Source: Arctopsyche grandis (Eukaryota > Arthropoda > Insecta > Trichoptera > Hydropsychidae). Taken from it: a stretch of DNA of 64,000 nt. Of the stretch, positions 1 through 12,031 are shown piece after piece. Where the stretch lies: contig NC_135358.1 of the NCBI RefSeq assembly GCF_051622035.1, positions 16,340,501-16,404,500 on the forward strand, given 5' to 3'. The position numbers were made by a program, and so were the translations under genes. How positions within the stretch are numbered: position 1 is the stretch's first letter; each line of letters starts with the position of its first letter. The notes under the pieces are model-generated. The model did not search any database. It saw nothing but the letters and a program-made list of their open reading frames with translations, and had not been told where the DNA came from.

Positions 1-126
1 GTCGACCCACAACAGCAAGCGTCGACACACAGCACCAGACCAGTCGACCCACAACAGCAAGCGTCGACACACAGCACCAGACCAGTCGACCCACAGCAGC
101 AAGCGTCGACACACAGCAGCAGACCA
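1..126. repeat. 42-bp tandem repeat, three units
   Basis: Units start at 1, 43 and 85 and differ by a few substitutions (AACAGC/AGCAGC, AGCACC/AGCAGC). The same unit occurs once, reversed, near 2790-2835 in the solo LTR, so this is an expansion inside an LTR and not a CRISPR or a gene. Confidence 0.85.
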
Positions 127-566
127 GTCAACATACAGCTCCTGACCAGCCACCACTACACTACGCGGACTTGGAAGATCAACCAGCCGGACGAGCCAGC
201 AACACACTGCCGTATCCAGAGACCTTCCGTACATAGCTGAATGCTGAGCCAGCGACACTCTACCATATCCAGAGACCGCTGAACGACATACTTTTGCCCA
301 CAAATACCATACCTTTGTACAACCATAGGCAAACAATAAAACTTTATAAAACTAGCACAACAGTGTTTCGTTAGGCCGGGATACGGTCAACACACATGTA
401 ACCCGCCTACATTGGTACTAATCCGACGTGATCTACGCAACCTTCTGATCATCCAACAGCGCTGTCAACACATCGCTACCCCGCCTACATTGGTGACCCC
501 ATCTTTGAACCACACAACAGTGTTTCGTTAGGCCGGGATACGGTCAACACATCGTACCCCGCCTAC
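1..566 (+). mobile_element. 3' end of an LTR retrotransposon, cut by the window edge
   Basis: Opens with three 42-bp tandem units (1-126) built on GTCGACCCACARCAGCAAGC. The stretch 230-411 is the reverse complement of the solo LTR at 2382-3152, including an AATAAA signal (about 335) and the terminal run ending ACCCGCCTACA at 411. The LTR end is followed at 412 by TTGGTACTAATCCGACGTGA, which looks like a tRNA primer-binding site. Further LTR-like ends occur at 489 (followed by TTGGTGACCCC) and 566, so the end is partly duplicated. The 5' start lies outside the window. No protein remnant is visible. Confidence 0.65.
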
Positions 567-1357
567 ACGACTTTCGATGCAGTGACGGCCGCCGGTCCAC
601 AATACGTTCGTAAGCCAAGAATACATGAAATTAATACCTACTTTACATAGTAATAACCAGGAGGTCTATAGTTACGATAGTCGGTTGCCGTCACGGCGTC
701 ACTGCAAGGAAGTGACTTGATGGAAAGTTGAAAGATGTCAAAAATTTAAATCGATTCGTCCACTCGTTGTTAACGTAGGTGGGGTTTGAGATTTGAAAAA
801 TCTTTACCATGTGCCAGGGTTATATTATGATGAAAGAAATAGATAACCCCGATCTACGTTGACGACGATTTTAATTTTTTCCATCTTTCAACTTTTCATA
901 AAGTCACTTCCCTTGCAGGGACCCAGACCCGGCAGCACAGTCTCCACTAAGATACTGTAGGGATATATCGCATCGCGTACTTATTCATTATCAATTTCAA
1001 CACACACGCATACTCCCACTCCTGGAATGCACTTCCAATCAAGCAGAACAGCCCTAGACAAGGACAACCGCAGAAACTGTCTCACTGTCAGAAGACACCG
1101 TGAGGAAAGCCAGCGCCGACGCTTACCACAAGGTATACAAACTTCACGACATCAGGTGGCGTCTCGATTGAGAACCCCTGGCATCCGTACAATCAAGAAT
1201 GGTGATAATAAAAAAGATTAATGTTATATTGGGAGGGCCACAGTTCCGCAGCCCATACGAACTGATTCTTACTAAACTTTACGGAAGAAGAAATAATGAT
1301 GACAAACTCCAGTCGAATATAGCGAAAGACTGGTGAAAATGAGTAAGTAGATAACAA
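567..1357. other. Non-coding stretch between two transposons
   Basis: It contains one foldback element (703-917). The rest (918-1349) has a short ORF at 1027-1221 with no recognisable domain. The ORF includes an exon-like piece EDTVRKASADAYHK bounded by AG and GT, but nothing connects to it. I see no supportable gene here. Confidence 0.5.
703..917. mobile_element. Short foldback (MITE-like) element
   Basis: The two ends are inverted copies: TGCAAGGAAGTGACTTGATG on the left and the complement of CATAAAGTCACTTCCCTTGCA on the right. The similarity continues through AAAGTTGAAAGATG and an inner AACGTAGGTGGGGTT / AACCCCGATCTACGTT pair. There is no coding sequence and no clean target duplication was found. 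Confidence 0.6.
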
Positions 1358-1652
1358 GGTAAAAGTGAGAACGCTCGACAGGAAAAGCGGGGCTAGATGT
1401 TGGTTGCCATTATGCCGGCGCCAGACATGTGTTCAAAGATGTGATCAAATAAGTGTTCACATGTGTGGCACGGGCATTTGATACTATTGTCACATATTTG
1501 ATCACTTAAGTGCGCTTTGCCGTTCCGTGTCGTTTTTTTTAGCGCACATCAAAGGGATAAAAGTCTAAATGTTTGTGTGCCTGCCACACTGCGCGAAGCC
1601 CAGTTGCGCGAGCCTAGTTGATCAAATCTTTGAACACTTCTCTGGCAGCGGT

Positions 1653-1946
1653 CTCCGTGACGAGACAGAATGTTAAATTACAGAAAACGCAAATATCGGA
1701 AGGCAAAGATCGAAAATCGAAAGATCTTAAGTCGAAAGATCGTATTAATGTGCGCGCGCAGAATACGGGAGGAAAAGCATGTTCCTCTTGTTCCTGTTGT
1801 ACCCTGCTCGCGCAAATTAAGTGAGTATGTACCGTTTACCATGCACCCTTTTTTTTTGATCTTTCGACTTTAAGATCTTTTGATTTTCGATCTTTGCCTT
1901 CCGATATTTGCGTTTTCTGTAATTTAACATTCTGTCTCGTCACGTA
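1653..1946. mobile_element. Foldback MITE family A, copy 1
   Basis: Arms of about 90 bp are near-perfect inverted repeats running from GTCTCCGTGACGAGACAGAA through GTTAAATTACAGAAAACGC, CGGAAGGCAAAGATCG and AAAGATCTTAAG. A short unique middle contains GTGCGCGCGCAGAATACGGG. Flanks share TCTGGCA (7 bp) on both sides. Other copies are at 16026-16310 and a single arm at 38264-38369. The small ORFs here are translations of the repeat. Confidence 0.85.
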
Positions 1947-2381
1947 GACCCATCTGGCAAATACAACTATAGAACAGGTGGTCGAGTGAAAGGTTTCGAC
2001 CGTTTCCCGGCCTATGGAAATTCAGTTGAGTTTGAAAGAGGATCGTTTATTTGCGTTCAATTGGTACAATGGTTATTGTATGTACGAAGAGGCTTCTTCG
2101 GAGAAGTGATCTGTTTGAACTCCAGAGGCTCACTCTGCCGGTGGAGGTTGCTGCGTTGCTTTATAAACGTTTTAGGTTGAAGTGTGTCGTGTGCACATCT
2201 TTTGTTCTCGGTACTCGCGCTGCCCTAGTTATGCTGCGAGCGTGGTTTTATGGGTTCATACGCCTGGACGTAGTTCGTGGTTTTTATGGGTTCAGTGTGT
2301 TCTTCCTTTGTTTCCCAGACACGTGTATAGAAACACGTGCCGACCTTTTGACGAGGCGAGCGTGTGCCATGCGTTAATGAC

Positions 2382-3152
2382 TGTAGGCGGGGTAGGATGT
2401 GTTGACCGTATCCCAGCCTAACGAAACACTGTTGTGCTTGTTTTAATAAAGTTTTATTGTTTGCCTAAATATTGTACAAAGGTATTAGAATATTTGGGCA
2501 AAAGTATGTCGTTCAGCGGTCTCTGGATATGGTAGAGTGTCGCTGGCGCGGCATTCGGCTATGTTCAGAAGGTCTCTGGTTGCGGCAGTGTGTTGCTGGC
2601 TCGTTGTTCGGCTATGTTCAGAAGGTCTCTGGGTGCGGCAGTGTGTTGCTGGCTCGTTGTTCGGCTATGTTCAGAAGGTCTCTGGATGCGGCAGTGTGTT
2701 GCTGGCTCGGCGTTCGGCTATGTTCAGAAGGTCTCTGGTTGCGGCAGTGTGTTGCTGGCTCGTTGTTCGGCTATGTTCAGAAGGTCTCTGGTCTGCTGCT
2801 GTGTGTCGACGCTTGCTGCTGTGGGTCGACTGGCGTTGTTTGGGTTGTACCTCCTTTTATAGTGTTTCTGGTTGCTGGCTGTTGTTGATGCGTATGCGAG
2901 GAATGTGCTTTTGTCGATGGGGTAGAATTTTCTGGAATGATTGGCACCGTTCCGCTCGATGTAGTTTAATGTCTGCAGGTGTGCTTCGACCGGTTTGTTT
3001 CCGCTCTACTGGTAGGGGTGGAGCTTTCTGGAACATTTTTGGCACCGTTCCGCTTGAGTTTAGTTTAATGGCTGCAGGTGTGCTTCGACTGGTTTTGGGA
3101 ATGTATTCTGCGTCGCAGTAAATGTTTTGATGAATGTGACGAGATTCCCACA
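2382..3152 (-). mobile_element. Solo LTR with 4-bp TSD
   Basis: The 771-bp segment runs TGTAGGCGGGG...GATTCCCACA, with TG/CA ends and a 4-bp duplication TGAC at 2378-2381 and 3153-3156. In the minus orientation it ends ...CCCCGCCTACA, exactly like the LTR at 1-411, so it is the same family, lying antisense. It contains the 53-bp tandem array and a diverged duplication of about 115 bp (2935-3100). The size, ends and TSD suggest a Gypsy-type LTR left after LTR-LTR recombination. Confidence 0.8.
2549..2795. repeat. 53-bp tandem repeat, about 4.6 units
   Basis: The unit starts GTTGTTCGGCTATGTTCAGA and runs through AGGTCTCTGG and GGCAGTGTGTTGCTGGCTC. Because 53 is not a multiple of three, each unit shifts frame, which explains the stack of overlapping short ORFs. 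It lies inside the solo LTR. Confidence 0.85.
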
Positions 3153-3359
3153 TGACTTTCCTGGATATGTGTCGCAGTGACCTGATGAGATCATTTCAGT
3201 TGTACTATATGCCTACACAACAATATGTGACCAAATGTGTGAGCCAAGCCTTCAATGAAGTGATCACTTCTTTGAACTCATGTCTGGCACCGGCATAATG
3301 GCAACCAACATCTAGCCCCGCTTTTCCTGTCGAGCGTTCTCACTTTTACCGATAACAAT

Positions 3360-3555
3360 TGATTTGAAAGAGAGATTTCGAATTTGGAATAAGCGGGGTG
3401 GGGCGCTGCGTAGGTTGGGTAGCGTGCGCATTCGCGCAGTGCAGAGTGCGGGGGCGGTTGTGGTTGTGGCCGTCGATCGGTGGGCGATCGGCGATCGGCG
3501 ATCGGCGTGTTGTGGTCGAAGATTACATCGGTGATCAGTAGGCGATTACATTGCG
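3360..3555 (+). promoter_or_regulatory. CpG-rich promoter and 5' UTR of Snx27
   Basis: Base composition changes abruptly to GC- and CpG-rich after the transposon ends at 3350 (GCGCTGCGTAGG, GTGCGCATTCGCGCAGTG, GGGGGCGG). A 7-bp repeat (GGCGATC, three to four units) lies at 3480-3506. No TATA box is seen, which fits a housekeeping-type dispersed promoter. The exact start site is unknown. Confidence 0.55.
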
Positions 3556-6500
3556 ATGAACGGCGAGGAGGGGCCGCGCGTGGTCACCATCTGCAAGTCG
3601 GAGACGGGGTTCGGGTTCAACGTCCGCGGTCAGGTGTCGGAGGGCGGCCAACTGCGCTCCATCGGCGGCCAGCTGTACGCGCCCCTTCAGCACGTCAGCG
3701 CCGTCCTCACGAGGGGTGCGGCCGAACGCGCCGGCTTGCGCAAAGCGGACCGCATCCTCCAAGTGTCAGTTCACACCACCACCACTTCACCACTTCTCTA
3801 CACATCACTCCCACCACCACCACCACCACCACACGCCACAACCCGCCCCTACCCCTCTGATTCATCAACTTAACCTCAACTGCACCAAGTTTAAACACCT
3901 CCGCCTCACCCCCCCCCCCCCTATTGATTTTTTTGAATTATTTATTTATTTATTTTATTCTAAACAGACCATTGTGGCATAACAGGAATTCCTAAAGCGC
4001 CACAATGGTCAAAAAATATAACACAAAAAATCAAAATAACAATTAAACATAAATTAATACATAACGAAAATAATATACTCATCAATTATACATAAAAAAA
4101 ATATATTTGAACATAAACATAAATACATCCATACATAAACATAAAAAATAGCATTTAATAATAACAGATAAAGTAAAAATATCAAATAAAAAAAAAATAT
4201 AGCATAAGGAATGCCTTGCACCTACAGGCAGTTTCAATAAATATGTAAGAAACAACTACAAATACAAAACATCCCTGTAAGGCCCAAATGGAAGAGAGTT
4301 AATCAAAATTTCACTCATAAATCACAATCAATCATGAAAACAATGATGAGCGCAGACTACCAGATAAATGGGTTAGAGTAATTTCCAACAATTTACGCTC
4401 ACTAAGGTGGAAAATATCACATTCAGTCTCGGCAGCAACGATTTCATTAAGAAGTCGAATAGCTCTTGGAATAGGAGCCATTCGAAAAGGAACTGTGCGG
4501 GCAGGAGGTACAGCCAGCAAATGATGATGTCTACCACGCACATAGTGATTAGGGAATTATCTACTATGTACTAGTGTTTTTATCAGGTTTCGCTCGGTAT
4601 TTGTAATATAAACTGCTTAACCCTTTGTGGCCCAACCTTTTTTTTGGGGTTTGGTGCATCCGCTCTAAAATCGCCAGATTAACAGAACGGCAGCTTTAAA
4701 CGTAATCCTCGTTTTCTCGAATGATAGATTGCACATCAGATGACGGGTAACCTTTCGATGTGCACAGATGCAATTATTAAAATTGAGGTGGATCTTTCTG
4801 GCGAATTTATTAATAAGGCAAGATTCGGAACTTATCGAATCTTGCCTTATTAAACTCGCCTGAAAGATCCAACTCAATTTTAATAATTGCATCTGTGCAC
4901 ATCGAAAGGTTACCCGTCATCTGATGTGCAATCTATCATTCGAGAAGACGAGAATTGCATTTAAAGCAGCCGTCCGTTAATCTGTCGTTCAATTTGTCTG
5001 GCGATTTTAGAGCGGATGCACTGCATCCTTTTTTTTTTGACGTATTTTGACATATTTTCTGGGATTTATGGGTTCATAGAAATTAAATAAAGATAAAAAT
5101 ATGAATTAAAAAAATTATTTATTTATAATAACATAGAAAAATGGTGGTTCCACAGTGGAACCACTGGGTCACTGGCCACTTTAAATTATTTGTGGAATAG
5201 CTTAAAGCAATTATTTTTATCACTAAAACATAGTCCCATTAATATATTAATCCCTTTTAATTGTTTCATTTCTGCCATATTCGTTTGAAGAGTCTTCTGG
5301 TTGCCAAAATTTTTTTGTATATCATACAAATTTGTTTCAATTACAATATTTTGAATCAACTCTTCGGGAAAAAATTTAAGAAACACATCAGTGTTTAAAC
5401 AAAATCTAACCTGTTGTTTGAACAATTAAATAAACTTCATAAGGAATTTTAAATTCAAATTCCGGAGGTCAAAAATTTTTGATGGCATCTAAAAGTGACT
5501 CAAATACGTTGCCATTTCTGACCAGCTATCTCCGAATGATGACAGATTGTTTATCAGTGAGTTGGAGTTGGAGTGAGTTGATGATTTACAATGTCCAACC
5601 TAGTTTTTTTTTACTTACCTCCTTTACGTTTTTCTTTCAATTCAATTTCAACTACGGTCAGCCACTTAGACTAAAAAAACATTCGCGAGTCTCCTGACAG
5701 TTTTCCAACAATCCACTGTTGAGGAAGTAAACTGGTATTATTCTTTCTCTTTGAAAACAGGCTTTCGACGATTGATGTTTTACCTCCTATCTACTGTTTG
5801 GGTCAGTTGTTAAGATTGTATATCTCGGGTAGTTATTCCAGTCAACGGTTGTGCTTAACTCTTCCTTGAACAATTTGATCCTCGTCAATTCTCTGGCCCA
5901 TCAATATGAAAAACGAATGACTGTTCGTTTCATGAATGGTAGAAGACTTGCCAAACCACTTTCAGCAACAGATTTTGCCCTTTCTTTCGACTAGACAATT
6001 AGAGCTTCAATTCATGTTTTCTTACACACAACCAACATCCTAAATGCTGAGATACCTCTCTTTTGTAAGAATTTCAATAAAAAGTTCTTCTAATACACAT
6101 TGTTTGTAATTACAAAAAACTTTTATTTTTCAGTCAATTTACACTATTATAAACTTTTCGAAATATCACTGATCTGATTTTGATTTTTAAATGCTTTTTA
6201 TTATTACTAAATTATGTTCACAATGAATCTTATATCTATTTTAATAGCTTCTGATGTACTAATCATTTTCTATTTTACAAATGTACAGCGTAATAGGAAA
6301 AAGAGCTCAAAAACCTATTTACAATTCTTATAAATGCTCTTAATACATAATATTAACTAAAGACTCTCTAAAGTCGACGATCTAAGTTGATTTTTTTTAA
6401 AGAATAATGTTTGTTTGGTTTTTCATCCGATCTAATTTTTCTGTAGCCTATAGAATTGTACTGTTAACAAAAGGTTTCTGGAAATTTAAAATTTTGAACT

Positions 6501-9500
6501 AAGAATTTATAGAAACCACCGACGTCAACCCTGGCAAAAATCCTTTAAAGGTATTTTTCCGATCACATTATATACATAGGTGCAATTAGGGTGGGGGAAG
6601 TAATGCCTAAAAAAATCAACTCGTGTTAATTTTTTGAATAACATTGTACAATTCAAAAGCACACTGCAAAATAATATTCTTCTATAATATTATAACATTT
6701 TTTATTAGGTTTGAATGTGAAACTATTAATTTGAGCTCTTGCCTAATTGGTTGACCTTTACAGTTTAATTGGACAAATATGTACTGTATTTGTACTGTTG
6801 AATTGTCCAGCTGGCTTGCAAATACAGATAATATAAAATTTATCTTCTATGTATACAGTAAATTTATTACCAATCATTTATTATTGTAAAGCAATAAAGC
6901 AAATATACAAACTTAGCATGAAGTGTTCCACCTGCAAATACATCTTCTAAATATAATTTATTAAGACATTATTATGAAGTTCAAAGTTTATGGAACGGAA
7001 TCGATTTATTGATTGTTTATAAACTATATCCTGTTTATAAAAAAAACTACAATTTACATGTGTGCATTAATTGCACAAAGATATACTACAAATCTATTAA
7101 GCTGTGTATAAATAACTAAAAGAAACTGTCTCGTTAAATTTTTTAGTAAAATTCTTATCGTTTTTATCTCTTACTTTGGTTTAGTTCTCATTGCAATTGC
7201 GTTTGTTCAAAGTTCGTATGCAAATAATCACCAAATAGAAATATGTACATATATATATTATATATACAGTAGCAAGATCAAAGGTGAAAAATATCATGAA
7301 AGTATATGAATTCTTGATTTGGTTTCAAGATTCATAGGATTTCAGATTTAAATTGAACGAACCACAAAATCTTCGTAGAATATCTGTTTAAAACATTATA
7401 TTATTTGACTCGTTAGATATAAAATACCTATTTTGTGGTCTAATATTAAATTTTACTTTATTAATAAAAAAAACTTTAATTTTACAGAAATGGAGTGAAT
7501 GTTGAAGGAGCTACACATAAGCAAGTTGTAGATCTGATAAAATCTGGTGGTGATTGCTTAACACTAACTGTGATATCGGTGACGCCCCAGGTAATTAATA
7601 TTTGTAGGTTTTTTTATTTTCTATATTGTAATTGAATATTTTCGTAATCTTTCAATGTTACAATATAGGAGGCAGAACGTTTAGAACCATGCGATGACGG
7701 TCCTGGATATAGTTACGTGGACTATAGTGAAAAAAGATCATTACCAATCTCTGTTCCGGATTATCAATGCATCGAAAGAGGGGGCCAAAAGTACGTTGCA
7801 TTTAATATTTACATGGCTGGAAGGCATCTTTGCTCGCGACGCTACAGGGAATTTGCCAATTTACACGCTCAATTGAGAAAGGAATTTGTAGGTCAGTCTA
7901 AACAATTTACAAAATTTATTCATAAGTAATTTATATTGAATAATTTATTTATGTCGTTTTTTTTTTTGTTTATATTTTAGGTTTTAATTTTCCGAAATTG
8001 CCTGGCAAATGGCCTTTCGCTTTGAGTGAACAGCAGTTGGATGCTCGTCGACGAGGTCTAGAGCAATATTTAGAAAAAGTAATCATTTTATATGAAAAAT
8101 CATGAATAATTTATTTTAATAAATTCAATATTTGTATATTATATGTATGTACACTAAAAAGTTGTTATTTATAAATTTTATTAACGTTCAAAGGTATGTG
8201 CTGTTCGTGTAATTGCCGAATCAGATCCCATTCAGGAGTTTCTCACTGACACTGAAGATTCAATTAATGCTTCGCCCGTTGACTTAAAAATCCTATTGCC
8301 CGATAAGGAAGTGGTGACTGTTTCTGTAAAGAAGTCTACCAACGCAGAGGATGTATACAGAGCTGTGGTAGATAAAATAGGACTATCGAAAGCAGTTGCT
8401 AAATATTTTTATATTTTTGAAATTGTAGAATATAATTTTGGTAATTATATTTCTTATTATATTATATTTAAGTTTTCACGTAGCAAGAAATATTGTGTGT
8501 GTTTAATAATTACTTAATCTATTTACAAAGTACATATGTATTGTTTATGAGAGATTTTGATTGATATTTACTCAGTATTGATCCTTAATCGCATTTTTTT
8601 TTAAATGTGCGTGTATTTTGGAAGTAATTTTAACACTCTTAATCCTGTCACTTCCTATAGAAAGGTGAAACTTACGTGGTAATTTTTTTTCAAAACTTCC
8701 CCTTATAAGTGATATCTTCCAAATTTATATTTACATATCCAGTAGCTTAGATATGCTATCATGTGTACAGATAGTCACAACTTCATATAAATTTGCTATT
8801 TCATATTCCCTTACCAAATTTGTCACAAAAGCATCACAGTTCAAAAACATTTCCTTAAAATTTGTTAACATAATATGAATAAATAAACACAAAATGGAAT
8901 TTATTAATTTTCACACACTCATTTTTCACTTTTTCGCATTATGTAAAAAATTGAGCTGTCTGTAACGTGAAAAAATCTAAATATATACTTGGATCATTTC
9001 ACATTAGGATTGTTATTAATTTCAGAACGGAAACTTCAACCCGATGAATGTCCACATTCTTTGTATATTCAAAATTATTCAACTGCATCAAGCAGTTGTC
9101 TCACAATTAGGAAATGGCTATTCAATTTGAATATTGAGGCTGAAATGATTCAAAATGATACGCAAGCAGCGTCATTCATATTTTGGCAGGTGGATATTTT
9201 TAATATATAGTCTATTCAAATTTAAGAACATACATATGTACATATTCTATTTTCATTAACCTATTTCTCCAGGCGGTAGATGAAGTGAATCGAGGCACCT
9301 GTATAGCTGGAGAAAGACTTTATCAACTTAAAGCATTGCAAGATTTGTCTAGATGTGGAGAATATTTGGCTTTGGCTCAAACCTTGCCAGGCTACGGACG
9401 AGCTCATCTGCCACCATGTCATACCGATTCTCGTAAAGAAGGAAAAGTTATGCCAATCGTCGGCTTTTCTTCTTTGGCTCTTCATGCATGTCGAACCGAT

Positions 9501-9797
9501 GGCTCTTTAGAAACACAAGTAGTAGAATTTCCATTGAATTCACTGAAGCGCTGGGAAATGGACCCCGTAAGTGGAGCACTTCGTATCCATTGTCAGCGTA
9601 CTGATAGACCACCACGATGTCTCAATATATTCACTCCTTATGTAAGTATATGTTCATCATCATGATATACAACATATGTACATTGTTAACATACTATTTG
9701 CGTAAAAATTAATCATATTATGAATTAGTTCCAGTTTCTAAGCGACTGTTTGGACAGGATAGCGGAGGAAGCCAAATGGGTCGATACAGGTGAATAA
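3556..9797 (+). CDS. Snx27: Sorting nexin 27 (PDZ-PX-FERM-like)
   Basis: Eight exons: 3556-3764, 7488-7590, 7669-7891, 7981-8078, 8194-8440, 9026-9189, 9273-9641, 9729-9797. All phases agree and give 493 aa. Residues 8-101 form a PDZ domain with the carboxylate loop TGFGFNVRG. The insert SEGGQL...[10 protein letters not shown] matches the retromer (VPS26)-binding hairpin. The PX domain (about 115-215) keeps RYREF, PGKWPF and [11 protein letters not shown], the PI3P-binding basic residues. The C-terminal half is the FERM-like module that reads NPxY cargo tails. SNX27 works on early endosomes, returning PDZ-ligand cargo to the plasma membrane with retromer. The protein is shorter than human SNX27 (541 aa) mainly at the C-terminus. 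Start: first ATG, just before the PDZ. A likely poly(A) signal AATAAA is at 10339. Two weak sites: donor GTCAGT after exon 1 and acceptor AAAG at 8193. Confidence 0.95.
3930..4560 (-). mobile_element. LINE 3' end (non-LTR retrotransposon fragment)
   Basis: On the minus strand 4332-4541 reads [31 protein letters not shown] and [12 protein letters not shown], the usual extreme C-terminus of an insect non-LTR reverse transcriptase polyprotein. Non-coding 3' sequence follows, ending in a TTTATTTATTTA simple tail (3939-3960) as expected of target-primed insertion. It is 5'-truncated and sits antisense in Snx27 intron 1. Confidence 0.65.
4655..5020. mobile_element. 366-bp near-perfect foldback element
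   Basis: Two arms of about 180 bp start TGCATCCGCTCTAAAATCGC on each strand and meet at a tight turn near 4830 (GGCAAGATTCGG / CCGAATCTTGCC-like). The arms differ by scattered substitutions and a small indel (the right arm has extra CAAATTGAACGACAG). There is no ORF of substance. Since the intron is transcribed, the element would fold into a hairpin of about 180 bp in the Snx27 pre-mRNA. Confidence 0.75.
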
Positions 9798-11933
9798 TAG
9801 CTGTGTAAAGATAATGCGAATTTTAACTGGCATAAGTTATTTTTGTGATTCGCAAAACTAATTACTTTCAAACTATACATAGAACACTCAGTCACTAATA
9901 TCAATCCTATTTTGAGTTATTAACCAAACTATGAATGCATGTATTTCGTGTGACTAAAAGATTCTATGAATTGTATTAGTAATGTTCCGGTGATATTTTA
10001 TTATTTATGATTATATTTTTTATTTTCAATACTTGATATATACATATATATGTATATCTAGTTAAATTTTAATATACTGTTTTTATTCTTTGTTTTTAGC
10101 AGTTTAGCTAAATTTATTATTGTGATACTATATTGTAAAATAATTGAAAGCAAAATTTTTTTATTTATTTAACAATTGCTGAAAATCGTAATGTGATCAA
10201 ATTTTTCTTTATTATGTACAAAAATTATAGCATTTTATCCTTATTGATAGTTGAGTTTTTAATGATTTATGTGACTTAATTACGTTATAGTTTCTATTAA
10301 ATGAAATTATATTTAAAATAATTAAAAAAAATGTGTATAATAAAACTAGAATCTTGTTATGTTGTCAGTATTTTATAATGTTAGTTGTAAATGTTTTATA
10401 AGGTGAAAATGTTTAAGAGTCTCATTTGACTAACTGTAATACATTCACTTTGGTGATTTGTTCTTATTTTGTTGTACAATAAGCCATTCAAATTATTTTT
10501 AAATGACGGCTATGTTCTGTTTTGTTCCCTGAAATTGATATATTTTTCAACCTTCAAAACCTTATGAATAACTCGGATAGCATGTGTAGAAGGTAGGATC
10601 ATAATTGCATGTCTGCTGTTCTTGTGGTCCCCTATTTGCATTACATCATATTTCGTTTTCATAAATATTTATGTAAATAAACATTTATTTGATCACAGAG
10701 AGATTTATGTTTATTTTTTAATAGCATAAAAAATTCGAAAAAGCGAAATTGTGAATAATGCCATCTATTAAATAAACATCAGAAATTATTTTTGAATACT
10801 TTTCATTTAAATATATCGTATTAATTAATATAATCCTATCCTTTAAATTACTTAAGTTGTAAAACCACCATATTAAATATACATATAATCCCATTTATAT
10901 ATTACAAACTGAAAAAACTATAGTTACTACGAAAGTTAACTTTCTCAATCAATTCATATGAACATGCTAATTTTAATTATACTGAGTTGAAAAATTAAGG
11001 GACCAAGAGTATTACATTCACTTAAGTTAATGGAAAGAAACTTGCCTAATTTCGATCTATAATACAATATCTGTTTAAAACTGTAATCAATTATCACTGC
11101 AACTTGATGTTTTGAGTAGACAAATGACTATTTAAAAGGGACGTTACTGCTTTAAGCAGCCATCTGAAGAGTCAGCTGCTCGGTTTGATATTTTAGTAAT
11201 AATTTACTTTTAATTCTGAAATTTTAACTGGTCGAAATATATCCTTTTTACAAGGCTCTTCTATATTTCGCTTCTTTATTTATATAAACATATATATGTC
11301 TGACTTAAACCGTTTTAGAATATTTACTTTACTTTATCGTGTGTACTTTGTTATAAAAATATTACTTAAGTATAACTTTCTTAAAATACGTGTAGAATGT
11401 CCATAAATTTTAGCTGAAATATGATTTTACGTTTAATTAAAAATTATTTTATTTCTATTATAATAATTCTCATAGAGTAGAATCTCATTTGTGATTTGAC
11501 AATTAATACTGCATGTGACTAGTGATGTGAGACGAAAGTTCCGATTTGATTGCCCAAATATCAATTCATATATCAATCTCGTATAATAGGAAAAATTGAC
11601 TTTGGTTTGAAACATACAGAATGCTTATTTTGATTATTTATTATAATATTATGATGATTATTTATTATAATATTATATTATATATTCACTACTTTAGACA
11701 CCCACAATTTCACTCACATAGGTTTGATTTTACAAAACAAAGAAATTTGCATTTGGATTTTTATTTAAGTCAACATAATTGATTGTGATTCTCTTTGGTT
11801 TTTCCAAGTTGTACATTAACAATTGTTTATTTTTTACTACTTAATAAACACATCATGCATTGCACACAAATTGTAAATACTTGCACTATGACGTGTGCCC
11901 GTTCACGTGTACTCGTATACTAGTTACAAGAGT

Positions 11934-12031
<98 letters not shown>

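Larger units (their letters stand above)
1358..3350. mobile_element. 1993-bp hAT-like non-autonomous transposon with 8-bp TSD
   Basis: Terminal inverted repeats start GGTAAAAGTGAGAACGCTCG and continue for about 100 bp (GGAAAAGCGGGGCTAGATG, ATTATGCCGG, CCAGACATG). A perfect 8-bp duplication GATAACAA flanks it at 1350-1357 and 3351-3358. An 8-bp TSD is typical of hAT-type transposition, but no transposase is visible. Other elements are nested inside: a foldback MITE (about 1653-1946) and a solo LTR (2382-3152), so most of its length is later insertions. The right end lies about 200 bp upstream of the Snx27 start codon. Confidence 0.85.
3765..7487 (+). other. Snx27 intron 1 and its contents
   Basis: It holds a CCA-rich microsatellite-like tract directly after the donor (3772-3835), a poly-C run (3910-3920), a LINE 3' fragment (about 3930-4560) and a long foldback (4655-5020). 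The stretch 5021-7487 is AT-rich sequence in which I see no gene or RNA. Confidence 0.6.

Noticed and set aside
1-126. Regular short repeats as a possible CRISPR array
   Set aside because: The units are contiguous tandem copies without unique spacers, in a eukaryotic LTR.
1027-1221. 64-residue ORF near the window start
   Set aside because: Basic low-information sequence between transposons. No start context, domain or conserved splice partner.
2472-3121. Stacked ORFs reading MFRRSLVAAVCCWL-type repeats
   Set aside because: They are translations of a 53-bp tandem array inside a solo LTR. Each unit changes frame, so no one frame is preserved as a protein.
3535-3898. Other-frame ORFs over Snx27 exon 1 and the CCA tract
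   Set aside because: Shadows of the PDZ exon and of a CCA-rich repeat. The exon-1 frame is fixed by the PDZ domain and the phase of exon 2.
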